Below are positions 5,429 to 7,083 of a stretch of 7,083 nucleotides of DNA, piece by piece (within the stretch, counting starts at the first letter, position 1; each line of letters starts with the position of its first letter). The stretch comes from Phycisphaerales bacterium UBA7708 (GTDB lineage Bacteria > Planctomycetota > Phycisphaerae > Sedimentisphaerales > Anaerohalosphaeraceae), in NCBI GenBank assembly GCA_002482415.1, contig DLFY01000008.1:1-7083 (forward strand), written 5' to 3'. The translations under genes were made by a program, and so were the position numbers. The notes below the pieces were generated by a model that worked only from the letters and a program-made list of their open reading frames with translations, was not told the DNA's origin and made no database searches.

Positions 5429-7024
5429 TTATTTAACTCGCCGAATGCGGAGTGCCATGTAAGGTTTGCCGGGTAGGGATACGCTGCGTCCGTTTTTATC
5501 CGCAAACAGGTAATCGTCCCGTTTCCTGATTTCAAATACACCCTCAGCCGGCGTAATCGTCATGTTCCATGTGTCAATGATATCCACGGTAAATTTCATG
5601 CCGTCGGCAAGCTCCGCCTTATACAGTTCAAACGGCCAGGCGGACAGGGTCTGGCGTCCGAAATAGCCAAGATAGTATTCTCCCCGTTTTCCCGCAAACG
5701 GATAATCCTGCCATTTATCAATTGGTTCCAACCCTCCGGCCGGTCCGTCGCCCAAGATTTTTCGTAAAAACCCAAGACGTGCAGGGCTTTGGCCGTGCAG
5801 GACGCCGCCTTTGGCCCACCAGATGACATCATTGGGGTCCAGATATGTTTCGCCATGCCCTGCATACGTCCCGGCGATGGTACTTTCCCAGAATCGCAAT
5901 ACCAGTTCCTCGGCCGAGATATTGCCCCATCGCTGCGGCAGATTGCCTTCATATTTGATTTCATCGAACACAATGGGTTTGTAATAGACATCCCGATACA
6001 GAATCGCCCGGCCGAAATCAGTTACCGCCGATCCGTTCTGAATGCTGACATGGGTCACCCAGGGCTGTGTGTGGTTGTACAGCAGCGAACCATTATGGAT
6101 GGATCGCAGACGTCCGTATGGATCGCTGGAGACAACAATCTGAAAGAATCGGTCCCAGTCTGCCGGTGTTTTTTCTTTCATAAAATCGTACTCATTGGCC
6201 AGCGACCACCAGACATTGCGAAAGGCCGCAAATCGTGCGACAACATAGCGAAGATAACGATCATCCGCCTCAGACATCATCCGGTCAAAGCCCCAGTGTC
6301 CCTTGTCATAGGGGTGAAACAGAATCAAATCCGCCTCGATTCCCATCTGACCAAGCTGCTGAATTCGTTTCTCTAAATGCCGGAAAAACGCCGGGTTAAA
6401 ACGCGTAAAATCCCATGCTGCAGGCGGTGTGCCTTCAAACGGATACAGCGGCGGTTCGTTGTGATTATAGGAATACCATTTGGGAAACACGCAGAAGCGG
6501 ATTTTATTGAAAGGAGCATCTGCCAGTGTTTTTAATGTCTGTTCCTCAAGTGCCTCTTCCTGATGCACCCAGGCATAACAGGTGGTTCCGATTTGGAAAT
6601 AAGGCGTCCCGTCGGTGTATGCAAAGTGAAATGTATTGGCGACACCGACCGGCCCATGATTGCTTTTCGAAGGCGCAGCGGCCGTCAATGAACCACGCTT
6701 GCCCGCAAGCTGGGGATGAGTGCTTTGTGTCTCATACGTCCACAGGCCTTGGGTCGGCGGGCTGAAACGGACGCGATAGACACCTTCGCCGTCATAAAAA
6801 CCATTCACTTTTATGCGGTTGTTATTCTGCGAAAAGATGGCCGTAAGGGTAACTTCAACAAAAGGATTGCCCGCCGATGGCCCATCAAACGCGGCCTCAA
6901 ACACTCCCCATTGTTCTGTCTGGTTCTCGCTGCCGAACAAACTTGCAGCCAGTAGGCAAATCCACAAAGCCGAAAGGATACAGTGAAACGGTTTCCATAC
7001 ACTGGGATTGTCAGTTTGTTTCAT
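5429..7024 (-). CDS. Secreted DUF5060/DUF4038-type putative glycoside hydrolase
   Basis: This is an exported TIM-barrel carbohydrate-active enzyme of 531 residues. The signal-anchor-like N-terminus (hydrophobic 13-30) probably acts as a signal peptide with cleavage near 31-33. Residues about 37-125 resemble the beta-sandwich DUF5060 domain (EAAFDGP, NPFVEVTLTAIF, GVYRVRFSPPTQGLWTYET). The barrel starts at about 132 (FHFAYTDGTPYFQIGTTCYAW) and resembles DUF4038/apiosidase-like enzymes. The strand WWSLANEYDF places Glu278 as the likely acid/base, and PIVFDEIKYEG places Glu355 as the likely nucleophile; both are inferred from clan GH-A logic. The last 90 residues form a small beta-rich domain (DUF5605-like). 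Members of this group act on plant or algal polysaccharides, but the substrate is unknown. No SusC/SusD, sulfatase or transporter gene is next to it in the window. The start at 7024 has a strong ribosome site. Confidence 0.87.
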   Translation of the reverse strand: MKQTDNPSVWKPFHCILSALWICLLAASLFGSENQTEQWGVFEAAFDGPSAGNPFVEVTLTAIFSQNNNRIKVNGFYDGEGVYRVRFSPPTQGLWTYETQSTHPQLAGKRGSLTAAAPSKSNHGPVGVANTFHFAYTDGTPYFQIGTTCYAWVHQEEALEEQTLKTLADAPFNKIRFCVFPKWYSYNHNEPPLYPFEGTPPAAWDFTRFNPAFFRHLEKRIQQLGQMGIEADLILFHPYDKGHWGFDRMMSEADDRYLRYVVARFAAFRNVWWSLANEYDFMKEKTPADWDRFFQIVVSSDPYGRLRSIHNGSLLYNHTQPWVTHVSIQNGSAVTDFGRAILYRDVYYKPIVFDEIKYEGNLPQRWGNISAEELVLRFWESTIAGTYAGHGETYLDPNDVIWWAKGGVLHGQSPARLGFLRKILGDGPAGGLEPIDKWQDYPFAGKRGEYYLGYFGRQTLSAWPFELYKAELADGMKFTVDIIDTWNMTITPAEGVFEIRKRDDYLFADKNGRSVSLPGKPYMALRIRRVK

Positions 7025-7032
7025 AAGACAAA

Positions 7033-7040
7033 CTCCTCTT
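7033..7040 (-). promoter_or_regulatory. Ribosome binding site of the glycoside hydrolase gene
   Basis: AAGAGGAG on the minus strand lies eight bases upstream of the ATG at 7024. It is a near-ideal Shine-Dalgarno site and fixes the start. Confidence 0.85.
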
Positions 7041-7049
7041 GGGCCGAAT

Positions 7050-7055
7050 TTTATA
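7050..7055 (-). promoter_or_regulatory. Possible -10 box of the glycoside hydrolase gene
   Basis: TATAAA on the minus strand, about 26 bases upstream of the start codon, matches the -10 consensus at five of six positions. No recognisable -35 hexamer lies 16-18 bases further upstream (the sequence there is CCGGAAAA), so an activator or an alternative sigma factor would be needed. Weak. Confidence 0.25.
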
Positions 7056-7083
7056 CTGAGCTTACTTGAAATTTTCCGGTTCG

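Noticed and set aside
5789..6376. A 195-residue open frame on the plus strand inside the glycosidase gene
   Set aside because: Antisense to the conserved barrel domain, with no recognisable domain in its translation.
1..7083. CRISPR arrays, tRNA or rRNA genes, insertion sequences, toxin-antitoxin or phage-defence genes
   Set aside because: No regularly spaced repeats, no transposase or terminal inverted repeats, no cloverleaf-like sequence, and every long frame is explained by the six assigned genes.

Overview
The window is an ordinary-looking bacterial chromosomal segment with six protein genes, balanced base composition and dense coding. It suggests a Gram-negative-type heterotroph with an outer membrane or a comparable periplasm. 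The evidence is a lipoprotein thioredoxin, a Sec-exported phosphoesterase and a Sec-exported glycoside hydrolase. The protein flavours (TlpA-like thioredoxin with a helical tail, an MetK starting [14 protein letters not shown], a DUF5060/DUF4038-type glycosidase) would fit the PVC superphylum, for example Planctomycetota/Phycisphaerae or relatives. This is inference from family resemblance, not a demonstrated assignment.

Layout. Bases 1-1534 (+) hold the 3' part of a PAS/HisKA_3 sensor histidine kinase and, overlapping it by four bases (ATGA), its NarL/LuxR-type response regulator. Bases 1561-2817 (-) hold metK (S-adenosylmethionine synthetase), converging on the regulator gene. metK has a strong Shine-Dalgarno site, a good sigma-70-type promoter at 2865-2893 and an intrinsic terminator at 1561-1595. 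A 252-base divergent intergenic region (2818-3069) separates metK from the next block and contains a 7-bp-arm palindrome. Bases 3070-4143 (+) encode a lipoprotein thioredoxin (WCGPC) with an alpha-helical, TPR-like tail. A 95-base gap holding a long imperfect hairpin (4163-4205) follows. Bases 4239-5426 (+) encode a secreted purple-acid-phosphatase-like metallophosphoesterase. Bases 5429-7024 (-) encode a secreted DUF5060/DUF4038-type glycoside hydrolase that converges on the phosphoesterase with two bases between the stop codons.

How the genes may work together. The kinase and regulator form one signalling unit whose input domain lies mostly outside the window and whose targets cannot be read here. 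metK is a housekeeping gene with its own promoter and terminator. The last three genes all act outside the cytoplasm (redox protein, phosphoesterase, glycosidase), but their orientations and spacing do not show a single operon, and I see no clear evidence for a new multi-gene system. The points most worth a second look are the 4163-4205 hairpin, the palindrome just upstream of the metK promoter, the thioredoxin-helical tail fusion, and the uncharacterised glycosidase with its predicted catalytic glutamates.
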